From the NCBI RefSeq assembly GCF_000521215.1, contig NZ_KI928919.1, forward strand, positions 47,464 through 111,463: a stretch of DNA of 64,000 nt, read 5' to 3'. Both the position numbers and the translations under genes were made by a program. The notes below the pieces were generated by a model, which did not search any database, was not told where the DNA came from, and saw only the letters and a list, made by a program, of their open reading frames with translations. This DNA comes from Labrenzia sp. DG1229 (GTDB taxonomy: Bacteria; Pseudomonadota; Alphaproteobacteria; Rhizobiales; Stappiaceae). Of this stretch, positions 52,695 to 61,479 are shown one piece after another (the stretch's first letter is position 1; each line of letters begins with the position of its first letter).

Positions 52695-53930
52695 TCAAAG
52701 CCACTTCTTCGGCTCCAATCTTGTTGAGATGTTCCGGTTGCCGGCGAGAGCTTCGGCGAGATCGGCAACCGCATCGAGGGAATGAGCTGCGCGAAACTCA
52801 TCGACATGCGGCAGCATTGCCCGGATACCCTTTGCCTTGGCTTCAAAGCCCTCGAAACGAAGCAGGGGATTGAGCCAGACAAGGTGCCGGCATGACCTGT
52901 GCAGGCGGTCCATTTCCCGTTCCAGATCCTCATCCGTGTCCCGCTCGAGACCGTCGGTGATCAGCAGAACAGTAGGCTTGCCGGACAGAACCCTGCGCGA
53001 CCAGTGTTTGTTGAAATCATGCAGCGCCGAAGCTATTCGGGTGCCACCCGACCAGTCTTCCACGCCTTCAGAACATGCCTCCAGCGCTTCATCCGGGTCT
53101 TTCATGCGCAACTGCCGGGTGACATTGGTCAATCGCGTGCCAAACAGGAATGTATGCACATCGCGTCGCTCCGCGGTCATGCCATGCAAAAAATGCAGAA
53201 GAAGGCGGGAATACTGGCTCATGGATCCTGAAATGTCGCAAAGCGCGACAAGCGGCGGGCGCTTTTCAGCCGGCTTGCGATGTTTCAGATCGATGATGGC
53301 GCCGCCCGCGCGCATGGAGGCTCGCAATGTTCGCCGTGGATCAATTCGTCCTCTCGGCGAGGAGGCAAGGCGCCGCAAGCGGATCTTGTCCATCGGCAGG
53401 GCCATTGCGCGCAGGGCGCGTTTTGCCGCTGCGACTTCCTCCGCCGTCATCTGGGCAAAATCCTTGTTCTGCAACAATTCCTTGCCGGACACCGTGAATT
53501 TGGCATCGACCTCGACCTCGGGGACTGTTTCTTGCGCCACGCGATCCTTGGCGGCCTGAAAGGCCTGGGACACGCGGGTCTGGCCTGCTTTGGGTTTTTC
53601 CGGTGCACCGCGCGGTGGTGCAACCGGAGAGAGGATGGCGAGCATCTTTTCTATCAGGCCGCGGCTTTGCCAATAAATCCGGAAAGCTTCGTCGAACAGG
53701 ACGCGGTGCTCACGTTTGCGGACAAACACGGAATGCAGTGTCCAGTAAAGATCATCACGGTTTTCAATGCCGGAGACCTCAACAGCACTGACCGCGTCCA
53801 CGACCGACGCCGGACCAACCGGGACGCCTGCCTTGCGCAAGGTACGGGCGAAATAGACGATGTTGTCGGTTATGCGCGAACGCAGTTCAGCGGGAGCCTG
53901 CAAGTGAGCCTCCCCGTTGCCCCGGCCCAT
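52695..53930 (-). CDS. VWA-domain protein (CoxE-like), partner of MoxR ATPase
   Basis: 411 residues. The N-terminal half is helical and charged. The C-terminal half is a von Willebrand A/CoxE-like domain with the MIDAS motif CDISGSMSQYS near 240 and the second metal loop in SGGTRIASAL. ATG at 53930 (MGRGNGEAHL) is preferred to a frame opening at 53972. Functions with the upstream MoxR-type ATPase (131 bases away) as a chaperone-like metal-insertion or assembly pair, by analogy with CoxDE and other MoxR/VWA systems. Confidence 0.9.
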   Translation of the reverse strand: MGRGNGEAHLQAPAELRSRITDNIVYFARTLRKAGVPVGPASVVDAVSAVEVSGIENRDDLYWTLHSVFVRKREHRVLFDEAFRIYWQSRGLIEKMLAILSPVAPPRGAPEKPKAGQTRVSQAFQAAKDRVAQETVPEVEVDAKFTVSGKELLQNKDFAQMTAEEVAAAKRALRAMALPMDKIRLRRLASSPRGRIDPRRTLRASMRAGGAIIDLKHRKPAEKRPPLVALCDISGSMSQYSRLLLHFLHGMTAERRDVHTFLFGTRLTNVTRQLRMKDPDEALEACSEGVEDWSGGTRIASALHDFNKHWSRRVLSGKPTVLLITDGLERDTDEDLEREMDRLHRSCRHLVWLNPLLRFEGFEAKAKGIRAMLPHVDEFRAAHSLDAVADLAEALAGNRNISTRLEPKKWL

Positions 53931-54061
53931 GGCAAGGAGCCCAAACACCCGAGCCCCTCCGATAAGGCACAAGGGGGCTTAACGGATGTCTAGAGGGCTT
54001 TGCTGCCCCGTTGAGAGGGAACTCGAGGGAGGAGAGGATATGGTTCACAAAGGTCACAATC

Positions 54062-55000
54062 TCAGATTGCCGGCATTGATTGCACCTGAGGCACATCCTT
54101 GCGGATTTCATCGATCATGAGGCGGACCTTTGAGCCTCGAACCCGTTCGATGTCATCCTGATACTTCAACAACACGCCGAGCGTATCGGATGCCATGTCC
54201 GGATCGAGCGCGATTTCATTGAGTTCGGAAAGGGCCGTCGCCCAGTCTAGCGTTTCGGCGACGCCCGGCTGCTTGAAGAGGTCTTCGTCCGCGCGCAGTT
54301 TCTGGACGAAAGCAACAACTTCATGAGCAAGACGTTCTGCGGCGCCAGGAACTTTTCTGCGGACGATCTCCAGTTCGCGTTCGGCGTCCGGATAATCGAC
54401 CCAGTGATAAAGACAGCGGCGTTTGAGGGCATCATGAATTTCGCGCGTGCGGTTGGTCGTGATGATGACGATGGGCGGTTCGTCGGCCTTTACGGTGCCG
54501 AGTTCGGGGATCGTGACCTGACTGTCTGCAAGAACCTCCAGCAGGAAGGCTTCAAAGGCCTCGTCTGCACGGTCGAGTTCATCAATCAGGAATACGGGCG
54601 CTCCATTCAAGGAGGGCTCAAGTGCCTGGAGAACGGGCCGCTTGATGAGAAAGCGTTCATCGAAAATTGATTTGGACAACTCCTGATGCTCGGTATCGCC
54701 CGCAGCTTCCGCGACACGTATTTCAACCATCTGAGCCGGGTAATTCCACTCGTAGACCGCAGACGCGATATCAAGGCCCTCGTAACACTGAAGGCGGATC
54801 AGATCACGGCCGAGCGTGGTCGACAAAACCTTGGCGATTTCAGTCTTGCCGACACCGGCTTCGCCTTCGAGAAACAGAGGTCGCCTCATCTTGAGGGCCA
54901 GGTGGAGGACAGTTGCAAGAGACCTGTCCGCGACATACCCCGCCTGATCCATGAGATGAAGCGTATCGTCGATGGATGCGGGAAGGGGAGTCTGGCTCAT
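54062..55000 (-). CDS. MoxR-family AAA+ ATPase (CoxD-like)
   Basis: 312 residues. Walker A GEAGVGKTE (46-54), Walker B VFLIDELDRAD near 138, sensor region IVIITTNRTREIHDALKRRCLYHW. MoxR ATPases remodel or metallate client enzymes together with a VWA protein. The VWA gene follows directly. The client is not encoded nearby; the small cytochrome c gene on the other side is divergent and is not an obvious client. Confidence 0.93.
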   Translation of the reverse strand: MSQTPLPASIDDTLHLMDQAGYVADRSLATVLHLALKMRRPLFLEGEAGVGKTEIAKVLSTTLGRDLIRLQCYEGLDIASAVYEWNYPAQMVEIRVAEAAGDTEHQELSKSIFDERFLIKRPVLQALEPSLNGAPVFLIDELDRADEAFEAFLLEVLADSQVTIPELGTVKADEPPIVIITTNRTREIHDALKRRCLYHWVDYPDAERELEIVRRKVPGAAERLAHEVVAFVQKLRADEDLFKQPGVAETLDWATALSELNEIALDPDMASDTLGVLLKYQDDIERVRGSKVRLMIDEIRKDVPQVQSMPAI

Positions 55001-55166
55001 GGATCCTCCAGTATGTTCTGATTTGTGGCCATTATATAGGTGCGACAGCGGGAAGGTCAGCCCGGACCAAAGTAGACCAGACCCGTCACACCCGTGTTCC
55101 TCCTAATGGGCACATGCGCGTGAACCATCTATAAGGTCTGAACGCGATTCAGGGGAGACAAAATCC

Positions 55167-55514
55167 GTGTCATACTGCAAGCTGGTTCTGACAACCGCAT
55201 TCGTCGTCGTGGTGAGCAGCATTGCCCACGGCTCCGACGGGGCCTATCCTTCCGATCCCGTCAGCCTGGCAACGGGACTGGAACTTGCGGAAATTCACTG
55301 CGCGTCTTGTCACGCTGTCGCAATTGACGATACGAGTGCACAAAATGGTGCCCCGGCTTTCCGTGATCTGTCAAAACGCTATCCGCTGGAAAGTCTCGAG
55401 GAACCCCTGGCAGAGGGTATTGTGACAGCTCATGACAACATGCCGGAATTCGCTTTCGCACCGGATGACATTGACGCATTCCTAGGGTACCTGACGTCAA
55501 TCCAGGCCAGATAA
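55167..55514 (+). CDS. Small class I cytochrome c
   Basis: 115 residues with a signal peptide of about 23. Haem attachment CASCH (Cys45, Cys48, His49); the sixth ligand is probably Met92 in DNMPEF. A periplasmic electron carrier of the short c5/c551-like type. GTG start at 55167 with AGGGGAG upstream. Divergent from the MoxR gene and followed by an unusual cluster of palindromes. Confidence 0.9.
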   Translation: MSYCKLVLTTAFVVVVSSIAHGSDGAYPSDPVSLATGLELAEIHCASCHAVAIDDTSAQNGAPAFRDLSKRYPLESLEEPLAEGIVTAHDNMPEFAFAPDDIDAFLGYLTSIQAR

Positions 55515-55542
55515 ATCTGAAAAAAACGGAGGCGAGGGCTTG

Positions 55543-55587
55543 TTAGCAGTATTGCGTGAATGCTGCTAAAATACTGTTTGTAAACAG
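55543..55587. repeat. Overlapping palindromes between cytochrome c and usg genes
   Basis: Hairpin A: TTAGCAGTATT (55543-55553) with AATGCTGCTAA (55559-55569), one mismatch that is a G-U pair in RNA. Hairpin B: CAGTATT (55547-55553) with AATACTG (55570-55576), which shares the left arm of A. Palindrome C: CTGTTT-GT-AAACAG (55574-55587). A and B are mutually exclusive, as in attenuator-like leaders. There is no long T run. Confidence 0.6.
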
Positions 55588-55661
55588 CTATTCTCGAAAA
55601 GTTGGTTTTCGTTAACTGAAAATCCGTGACACTCTTTCTTTGCAGCAAAGAAAGGATTGGC

Positions 55662-55934
55662 ATGAAAACCAGCTCAGACTTTGAAAAACGCATTTTGGGA
55701 TACGGGCTTCTGACAGCCGAGATTCTCTACAGAATGCCGGATCATCCGAAGTTCCTGCAAAGCTTTCTCTGGCAAACAGAGGACCTGGCGCCGCAGTTTC
55801 CCGAACTGACCAGGTTTCTGGATTTCTGGGAAAGGGAGATTGATGGGCGGATACATTCTGTCCGCGTCGCGCATCAGAACTTGATTGATCCCGTCGATTT
55901 CCGCTACGCGGAAGGCGAAATTCTGATCCACTAG
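55662..55934 (+). CDS. usg: Usg family protein
   Basis: 90 residues: LGYGLLTAEILYRMPDHPKFLQSFLWQTEDLAPQFPELTRFLDFWEREIDGRIHSVRVAH is the near-complete signature of the alphaproteobacterial Usg family. The name comes from the gene upstream of the Caulobacter trpFBA genes, and its function is unresolved. No trp genes are adjacent here. ATG at 55662 follows AAAGGA. Confidence 0.93.
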   Translation: MKTSSDFEKRILGYGLLTAEILYRMPDHPKFLQSFLWQTEDLAPQFPELTRFLDFWEREIDGRIHSVRVAHQNLIDPVDFRYAEGEILIH

Positions 55935-55946
55935 AAGACGTTGGAT

Positions 55947-56747
55947 TTAACGCGGTGTCAGGTCGAGACCCTGCCCACCGCGCATGATGTTTGTCGATTG
56001 GGAGGTGAAGTCCGAACCTTCACTTTCATGAAGTACAAACCCGGGCAGCAGTTTCAGGGGAGCCTTGCTGGCGCGGATCGCGCGGAGCACGATGCGAGTT
56101 GCCGGAGCCTCCGGACGCGGGTGCAGCGGAATGACATCGATTGCGCCGAACCGGCCTTGTAGAACACTCAGAAGTTCGTGAAGACCGTCTGCTCTAAAAA
56201 TGACCGTAAGGCTTCCGCCTTCCCGGACGATGTCCGCCGCGGTCTTGGCCCAGGGCTCAAGCCCGCGCTCGTCCAGCATGTGCGCGCCTGCGCGGCCCGA
56301 TTTCGGTGACGCCCGGAACCTGTCGGCTTCATAGTAGGGTGGATTCATGATGGCGTGATCAGCCATCGAGGGTAAAAGGCCGTTTGCATGGCGAAGACTT
56401 CCCTTTGCAGTGATATCGGCATGCAGCAAACTGACCCGATCCGCGAAACGGTTGTTTTCAGGGTCCTGAAGCGCTTTTTGAGCGAGAGACAAAACGGCCT
56501 CGTCAATCTCGACAAGAGTGACACTTATGTCCGGCAGGCGCGCGGCAGCACAAAATCCGGCAGTTCCGACGCCGGCGCCGAGATCAACAATGCGGCCCCT
56601 GGTTTCCTCGGGCAAGGCGGCGGCCAGATAGACAGCGTCTAATCCGGCGCGATGCCTGCCTTTTTTCGGCTGATAGACATAAACTCGTCCTCCAAGAAAC
56701 GCATCGTGCGTGACATCCCCTGAGGAAGGGTCCTGTACTTCCGTCAT
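55947..56747 (-). CDS. TrmN6-like adenine-N6 methyltransferase
   Basis: 266 residues. The SAM-binding motif is VDLGAGVGTAGFCAAARLP near 52-70, and NPPYYEADRFRASP near 138 is the N6-adenine catalytic signature (NPPY). It matches the tRNA1(Val) A37-N6 methyltransferase (YfiC/TrmN6) group, though target specificity is not proven. ATG at 56747 begins one base after the DUF2007 stop, so the two genes form an operon, divergent from ispB. The frame extending to 56840 overlaps DUF2007 and is not used. Confidence 0.88.
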   Translation of the reverse strand: MTEVQDPSSGDVTHDAFLGGRVYVYQPKKGRHRAGLDAVYLAAALPEETRGRIVDLGAGVGTAGFCAAARLPDISVTLVEIDEAVLSLAQKALQDPENNRFADRVSLLHADITAKGSLRHANGLLPSMADHAIMNPPYYEADRFRASPKSGRAGAHMLDERGLEPWAKTAADIVREGGSLTVIFRADGLHELLSVLQGRFGAIDVIPLHPRPEAPATRIVLRAIRASKAPLKLLPGFVLHESEGSDFTSQSTNIMRGGQGLDLTPR

Positions 56748-56748
56748 G

Positions 56749-56985
56749 TCAGGTATCGTCTCTTGCAGGTCGCAACTCGTGCTCCAGGCCAGCGTCCCGA
56801 ACAAGGTTGCGTGCCTTGTGGATCTGGTCCGCATCGACAAGAATCCGCCTAGGGATCATCGCCAGGGATCCTTCCATGATGCTCATATTGCCATCTGCGA
56901 CAAAATGCTTGATGCCTGCCTCTTCGAGAATCGATTCCAGGAAGGAAATGAGGACCGGATCGTTTGTTCTGACAAGTTCTTCCAT
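56749..56985 (-). CDS. DUF2007 signal-transducing-type small protein
   Basis: 78 residues: MEELVRTNDPVLISFLESILEEAGI followed by PRRILVDADQIHKARNLVRDAGL is the DUF2007 (GlnB-like fold) family, commonly located beside trmN6-like genes. Cytoplasmic; function unknown. ATG at 56985 fits the family start. Translationally close to the methyltransferase gene. Confidence 0.9.
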   Translation of the reverse strand: MEELVRTNDPVLISFLESILEEAGIKHFVADGNMSIMEGSLAMIPRRILVDADQIHKARNLVRDAGLEHELRPARDDT

Positions 56986-57161
56986 ATGTTTTCCGGGCTT
57001 AGCGGCTAGAAGTGGGGCGCTCGCGATAAACGCCCTGCGGAACTGGTGTACAGCAAAAGCAGCTGTTTGTGGCATTTCAACAGTTTGTCAACGGACTGGC
57101 GTCTTGCCCCGGAAGCGTTCGCACCATATTGTCCGCACAAATATTCAGGGGAGTGCCATAA

Positions 57162-58178
57162 GTGGCCGTTGTCGCAACCTATTCTGACAGCCAGTCGCGC
57201 CGTCCAAACATACAGTCGCTTGTGGATCTCGTGGCTCCAGGCATGGCCGATGTGAACGAGTTGATCCTCTCCAAGGCAGGCTCCAATGTTGAATTGATCC
57301 CGGAGATCGCCAACCACCTGATCGCTTCGGGTGGCAAGCGGCTCCGCCCTATGCTGACGCTGGCCCTGGCTGATATCTTTGATTATCAGGGCAACGGGGA
57401 CGTCACGCTGGCGGCGAGTGTCGAATTCATGCACACCGCAACGCTGCTTCATGACGATGTCGTTGACGAGAGCGATATGCGCAGAGGCAAACTGGCGGCC
57501 CGCAAACTCTGGGGCAACCAGGCCAGCGTGCTGGTCGGCGACTATCTTCTCGGTCAGGCCTTCAAGATGATGGTCGATGTCGGCTCCCTTGAAGCGCTTC
57601 GGATCCTTTCAACTGCTTCGGCGATCATTGCCGAGGGAGAAGTGCTCCAGCTCGGCGCCGCCAAGAACATTGCGACGACGGAAGCGGATTATCTGCGCGT
57701 CATTGAAGCCAAAACCGCCGCACTTTTTGCGGCGGCAGCAGAAGTCGGTCCGGTGATTGCGGGTCAGAATGACAGCATGAAACTGGCTGCACGTACCTAT
57801 GGCATGGAGCTTGGATATGCTTTTCAGCTGGTGGACGATGCTCTTGATTATGGTGGGTCCACGGCGGACCTTGGCAAGGATGTCGGCGATGACTTCCGCG
57901 AAGGCAAGATTACGCTTCCTGTCGTTCTGGCAGTCGCGCGCGGAACGGATGAAGACAGAGCCTTCTGGAAGCGTTGCCTGGAAGGCGACGACGTTGAAGA
58001 CGGCGACCTGGAACAGGCAATCGCATTGCTGAAAAAATATGATGCCTTGAGCGACACAGTCATCAGGGCACGCGACTATGGTGACAAGGCCTTGAAGGCA
58101 CTCGAAGCATTGCCGCAGGGGCGACACAACGAGGCACTGGCGGACGCCGTGGCGTTTTGTATCTCCCGTGTGAGCTAG
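57162..58178 (+). CDS. ispB: Polyprenyl (octaprenyl/decaprenyl) diphosphate synthase
   Basis: 338 residues. It extends farnesyl diphosphate with isopentenyl diphosphate to make the ubiquinone side chain. The first Asp-rich motif is DDVVDESD (98-105) and the second is DDALDY (225-230), with GGKRLRP at 58-64 for diphosphate binding. GTG start at 57162 preceded by AGGGGAG. Divergent from DUF2007/trmN6 and convergent with ispE, another isoprenoid gene. Confidence 0.94.
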   Translation: MAVVATYSDSQSRRPNIQSLVDLVAPGMADVNELILSKAGSNVELIPEIANHLIASGGKRLRPMLTLALADIFDYQGNGDVTLAASVEFMHTATLLHDDVVDESDMRRGKLAARKLWGNQASVLVGDYLLGQAFKMMVDVGSLEALRILSTASAIIAEGEVLQLGAAKNIATTEADYLRVIEAKTAALFAAAAEVGPVIAGQNDSMKLAARTYGMELGYAFQLVDDALDYGGSTADLGKDVGDDFREGKITLPVVLAVARGTDEDRAFWKRCLEGDDVEDGDLEQAIALLKKYDALSDTVIRARDYGDKALKALEALPQGRHNEALADAVAFCISRVS

Positions 58179-58523
58179 AACACATCCTTGTGAGTGTCGC
58201 ATCGATTGACCGCGAAGAATTCGCCGACTGACAAAGCGGAAGGTGGTCTGCATTTCGGCCCACCAAAGACGCCGGTCAACACAGGCAGTTCTCGATATCG
58301 GGTCTGGTTGGGGTGCCTTGGCACTTTGATCTTGCAGGTTTCTGTGATGCGAAGGTTATTGGCATCACACTTTCCAGGAAATGTATCCTGGACCGTGGGC
58401 TTGGCGACCGGACAAGCATCCCGCTGGAGACTACCGGGGTCTTGAGACAGGGCGTGCAGGGTGTGAGAGCGTCTCTCGCCAGATCACGGGACGGCAGATG
58501 GACTGAAAACAAGCGGCGTGACC
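58179..58523. other. Convergent ispB/ispE spacer with two hairpins
   Basis: About 345 bases without a supported gene. Two adjacent hairpins: TGTGATGC (58343-58350) with GCATCACA (58362-58369), and TCCAGGA (58373-58379) with TCCTGGA (58386-58392). Neither has a T run. They may be transcription-end structures for one or both convergent genes. Confidence 0.5.
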
Positions 58524-59453
58524 TCACGTCAGAGCGCCGGCCGCAATCCACCAATTCCCAAACGAGGCTCGAAGCGTGCGTTCGACCTCCAGCGCTTCTT
58601 CCGCTGCACAAAGGCCGAAACAGGTTGCGCCGGAACCTGACATTCGTGCCAGTTTGATGTGATTGCTGCCTTCGAGGGCTGATAATGTGACGTCAATCTC
58701 GGGACAGAGGCTGATTGCCGGTTCCTGCAGGTCGTTGCGGCAGGTAGCCAGATAGCTGGCCAGATGATCCAGGCTTTCAAACATTTCGGGCATCAATGGC
58801 ATCGCCGGATTGTCGCGCCTTGTCATTGATCTGAAAATGTCGGGTGTTGAGACTTCAACCTTCGGATTGACCAGTACAATGCCGCATTTGGGAAGTTGCG
58901 GCCCAGGTCTAACGACATCACCGATGCCAGCCATGATTTGCGGTTTCTGGTTCAAGCAGACCGGAACATCGGCTCCAAGCGAAAGGGCAAGTTCGTGCAA
59001 AGCGTCTTCAGCGAGATATTGGCCGGTAATGTCTTCCAGCAGCCGCAGCATCGTCGCGGCATTGCTTGATCCGCCCCCAATCCCCGAAGCAACAGGCAGT
59101 CGCTTGGTGAGATCAATGCGGAGGTCGGGAGTCGGGATCCCGCTGGATTTCGCAAATGCCGCGACGGCCTTCACGATCAGATTTTCTTCCGCAGGACCGT
59201 GGAGATTTCTGGCAAACGGACCGTTGATGATGAGCTCAAGACTGTCGGCAGGCTCCGCGCACAGACGGTCGCCGATCTGCGGAAACACGACAAGAGAATC
59301 GAGTAGATGATAGCCATCCGGACGTTGCCCGGTGACATGCAGCGTCAAGTTGACTTTCGCCCGTGCGAGTTCGACCCGGCGCTCCACCGATGTGTGTGTC
59401 ACCTGCGTTGTCCGTTCAGCCGCCGTTCTGGTCACTTTCGGCTTTTGCGGCAT
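58524..59453 (-). CDS. ispE: 4-diphosphocytidyl-2-C-methyl-D-erythritol kinase
   Basis: 309 residues. Phosphorylates CDP-methylerythritol in the MEP isoprenoid pathway. GHMP kinase signatures: ARAKVNLTLHVTGQRPDGYH with the substrate-site Lys, LPVASGIGGGSSNAAT as ATP loop, and MSGSGATCFGL near the C-terminus. The first ~25 residues are a non-conserved extension and the true start may be internal. The start overlaps the 3' end of the upstream TPR gene by 38 bases. Confidence 0.94.
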   Translation of the reverse strand: MPQKPKVTRTAAERTTQVTHTSVERRVELARAKVNLTLHVTGQRPDGYHLLDSLVVFPQIGDRLCAEPADSLELIINGPFARNLHGPAEENLIVKAVAAFAKSSGIPTPDLRIDLTKRLPVASGIGGGSSNAATMLRLLEDITGQYLAEDALHELALSLGADVPVCLNQKPQIMAGIGDVVRPGPQLPKCGIVLVNPKVEVSTPDIFRSMTRRDNPAMPLMPEMFESLDHLASYLATCRNDLQEPAISLCPEIDVTLSALEGSNHIKLARMSGSGATCFGLCAAEEALEVERTLRASFGNWWIAAGALT

Positions 59454-61203
59454 CAGTTCCGGGAACGTCGGTCATGCCGTTGGCAATTTTCTCGAGGATC
59501 TTGGGAAGGTCCTTGTCCGCAGGACCGAGATCGCGGGCATGGTTCCATTGGAACCGGGCCTCGTTTCGACGGCCGACCATCCAGTACGCATCACCAAGAT
59601 GGTCGTTGATGACGGGATCAGCCGGGCGGAGCTCGATGGCGCGCTCGAGTTCCTTGACGGCCTCCTCATATCGGCCGAGCCGGTAGTAGACCCAACCCAG
59701 GCTATCGACGATATAACCGTCGGTCGGGCGCATCTCCACGGCAGTCCGGATCATGTCCAGCGCTTCGTCCAGCTTGAGGCCCTGGTCGACCAGGGAATAT
59801 CCGAGATAGTTCAGGACGAGTGGCTGGTTGTCGTTGAGTTCAAGAGCCTTGCGAAAATCTGCTTCTGCCTGGTCCCAATCGCCGAGACGTTCACGGCTGA
59901 TGCCGCGGAAGTAGAGCAGAAGCCAATGCTGGGCTTCAAACTCCGATATCGTGTCGATGCCCTGTGAGTAGACGACTTCGGCTTCGTCATAGATTTCGTG
60001 CGAGCGCAGAATATTGCCAAGCGCAACGACGGCCTCCAGATCCGACGGATCAATCTTGATCAGGGCTTCCAGATGCTTCCTGGCTTCGTCGACTTGTTCC
60101 AGTGCGTTGTAGTTAAGACCGACCTGGATTTCCGCTTCGCGTTTCAGGACGCTATCGTCAGGTACCCGCATGAAGGCATCGATCGCGCGCGCGGGCTGGT
60201 CCATGCGCTCAAAAACGCTTCCCAGTGCTATTGCGGCAAACTCTGCATTCGGATCAAGATGCAATGCGAGTTGAAGATAGGACGTCGACAGCTCTTCTCC
60301 GCCATCGCGGCCGATAACCGCGCCCAATCCGTAAAGGATTTCGGCCATACCCTGGGCCGGGTCCGATACCATGGGTGGAATAATTTCACCGCTTTCCAGC
60401 ACTTTTCTGGTCTGGGCGATTTTCGGATGACCCCTGAATTGCTGGTCGTAGAGATCGAGTGCGGCGATGGCCTCTTTCTGGCGGCCATTGGCGGCCAAGA
60501 TGCGTGCGTAGGCGTCCACGACGCGGATCGCGGCCTGATCAAGTGCATAGGCTCCCTCGATGGTTGCCAGCGCCTCCTGATTTCTGCCGGCTGCAAACTG
60601 CAGATGGGCCTTGTGGGTCGCCTTGAAGACACCAAACCAGTCCGGGCCTCTCAGATCATCGATGATGGCCAGGGCTTCGTCGACTTTTCCGCTGCCATAC
60701 AGAGACCAGGCCCTGGAAATCCCGATCGAAAGCTGTGCGAGTGGACCATTCCTGCCTTTTTCGAGCGCCTGATTCGCTTCGATGTAACTGCCGTCTGCAA
60801 CGCGCTGACCACCGAGAGCAAGCTGGGCGAGAAAGTTTTCAAGGCCCGCCTTTTCAAGCTCGGCGGCATAGTGCACGGCCTGTTCGACGTCACCATTGGC
60901 CAGCTTCAGCAGAAATGTTCGTTCCAGAAGCATCGTATTTGTCGGGTCGGCTGCGAGTGTTTCCTCGTAAAAAGCAGCGGCATGCCCGTAGTCTTTCTGG
61001 AAGCCGGCGAGCCGGCCTGAAAGATAACTGCCCGAAAGCGTATACGGCAAATTGGAGGGGGTTCCGAATGACTGCGTCTTCGCGTCGGTTTCAGCACCGG
61101 CGGCGAGAGGCGTCAGGGCGATGGCGCTTGCCAGCGCGAGGACCTTAAACCTGAATATATTGCGGTCCTTCAGGGAAACGGCGCCAGCCAATTTTGTCAT
61201 CAT
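59416..61203 (-). CDS. Exported TPR-repeat protein
   Basis: 595 residues. A signal peptide (about residues 18-40, ending LAAGAETD) is followed by roughly 12-14 TPR-like repeats, including LTGY-type LVLNYLGYSLVDQGLKLDEALDMI and GYIVDSLGWVYYRLGRYEEAVKELERAI. Probably a periplasmic or outer-membrane-associated scaffold. The double ATG at 61203/61200 follows GCGAGGA; a longer start at 61320 would bury the signal peptide. Gene order TPR-ispE is common in relatives (from memory). Divergent from ppdK. Confidence 0.87.
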   Translation of the reverse strand: MMTKLAGAVSLKDRNIFRFKVLALASAIALTPLAAGAETDAKTQSFGTPSNLPYTLSGSYLSGRLAGFQKDYGHAAAFYEETLAADPTNTMLLERTFLLKLANGDVEQAVHYAAELEKAGLENFLAQLALGGQRVADGSYIEANQALEKGRNGPLAQLSIGISRAWSLYGSGKVDEALAIIDDLRGPDWFGVFKATHKAHLQFAAGRNQEALATIEGAYALDQAAIRVVDAYARILAANGRQKEAIAALDLYDQQFRGHPKIAQTRKVLESGEIIPPMVSDPAQGMAEILYGLGAVIGRDGGEELSTSYLQLALHLDPNAEFAAIALGSVFERMDQPARAIDAFMRVPDDSVLKREAEIQVGLNYNALEQVDEARKHLEALIKIDPSDLEAVVALGNILRSHEIYDEAEVVYSQGIDTISEFEAQHWLLLYFRGISRERLGDWDQAEADFRKALELNDNQPLVLNYLGYSLVDQGLKLDEALDMIRTAVEMRPTDGYIVDSLGWVYYRLGRYEEAVKELERAIELRPADPVINDHLGDAYWMVGRRNEARFQWNHARDLGPADKDLPKILEKIANGMTDVPGTDAAKAESDQNGG

Positions 61204-61479
61204 TCCTCGCACTTTTCGATCGATGGGCAGATTGGATTGTTGCTTATTACTCTTGAGAATGGCGTCTTTAAGGCTCTGCGGCAAGGCGACCCCGGAAACT
61301 TTCTGAGGGTTTAAATCCATTTGATTCTGCCCATCGTGGAAAATCTTGCGAGTTAAATCGAAACAAATCGGCAATCCGCCAAAAAGGGCTTGAAGACATT
61401 TCTTTGCCGTAGCAGTTATGTGCGGTGCAAAAATTGGCGGAACCGGAGCGTCTCCGGTGCCTTGCGAGGAGAATTTCAA

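Noticed and set aside
58313-58657. 115-codon plus frame in the ispB/ispE spacer
   Set aside because: Half of it is antisense to ispE and the rest spans two hairpins; no homology-like features.
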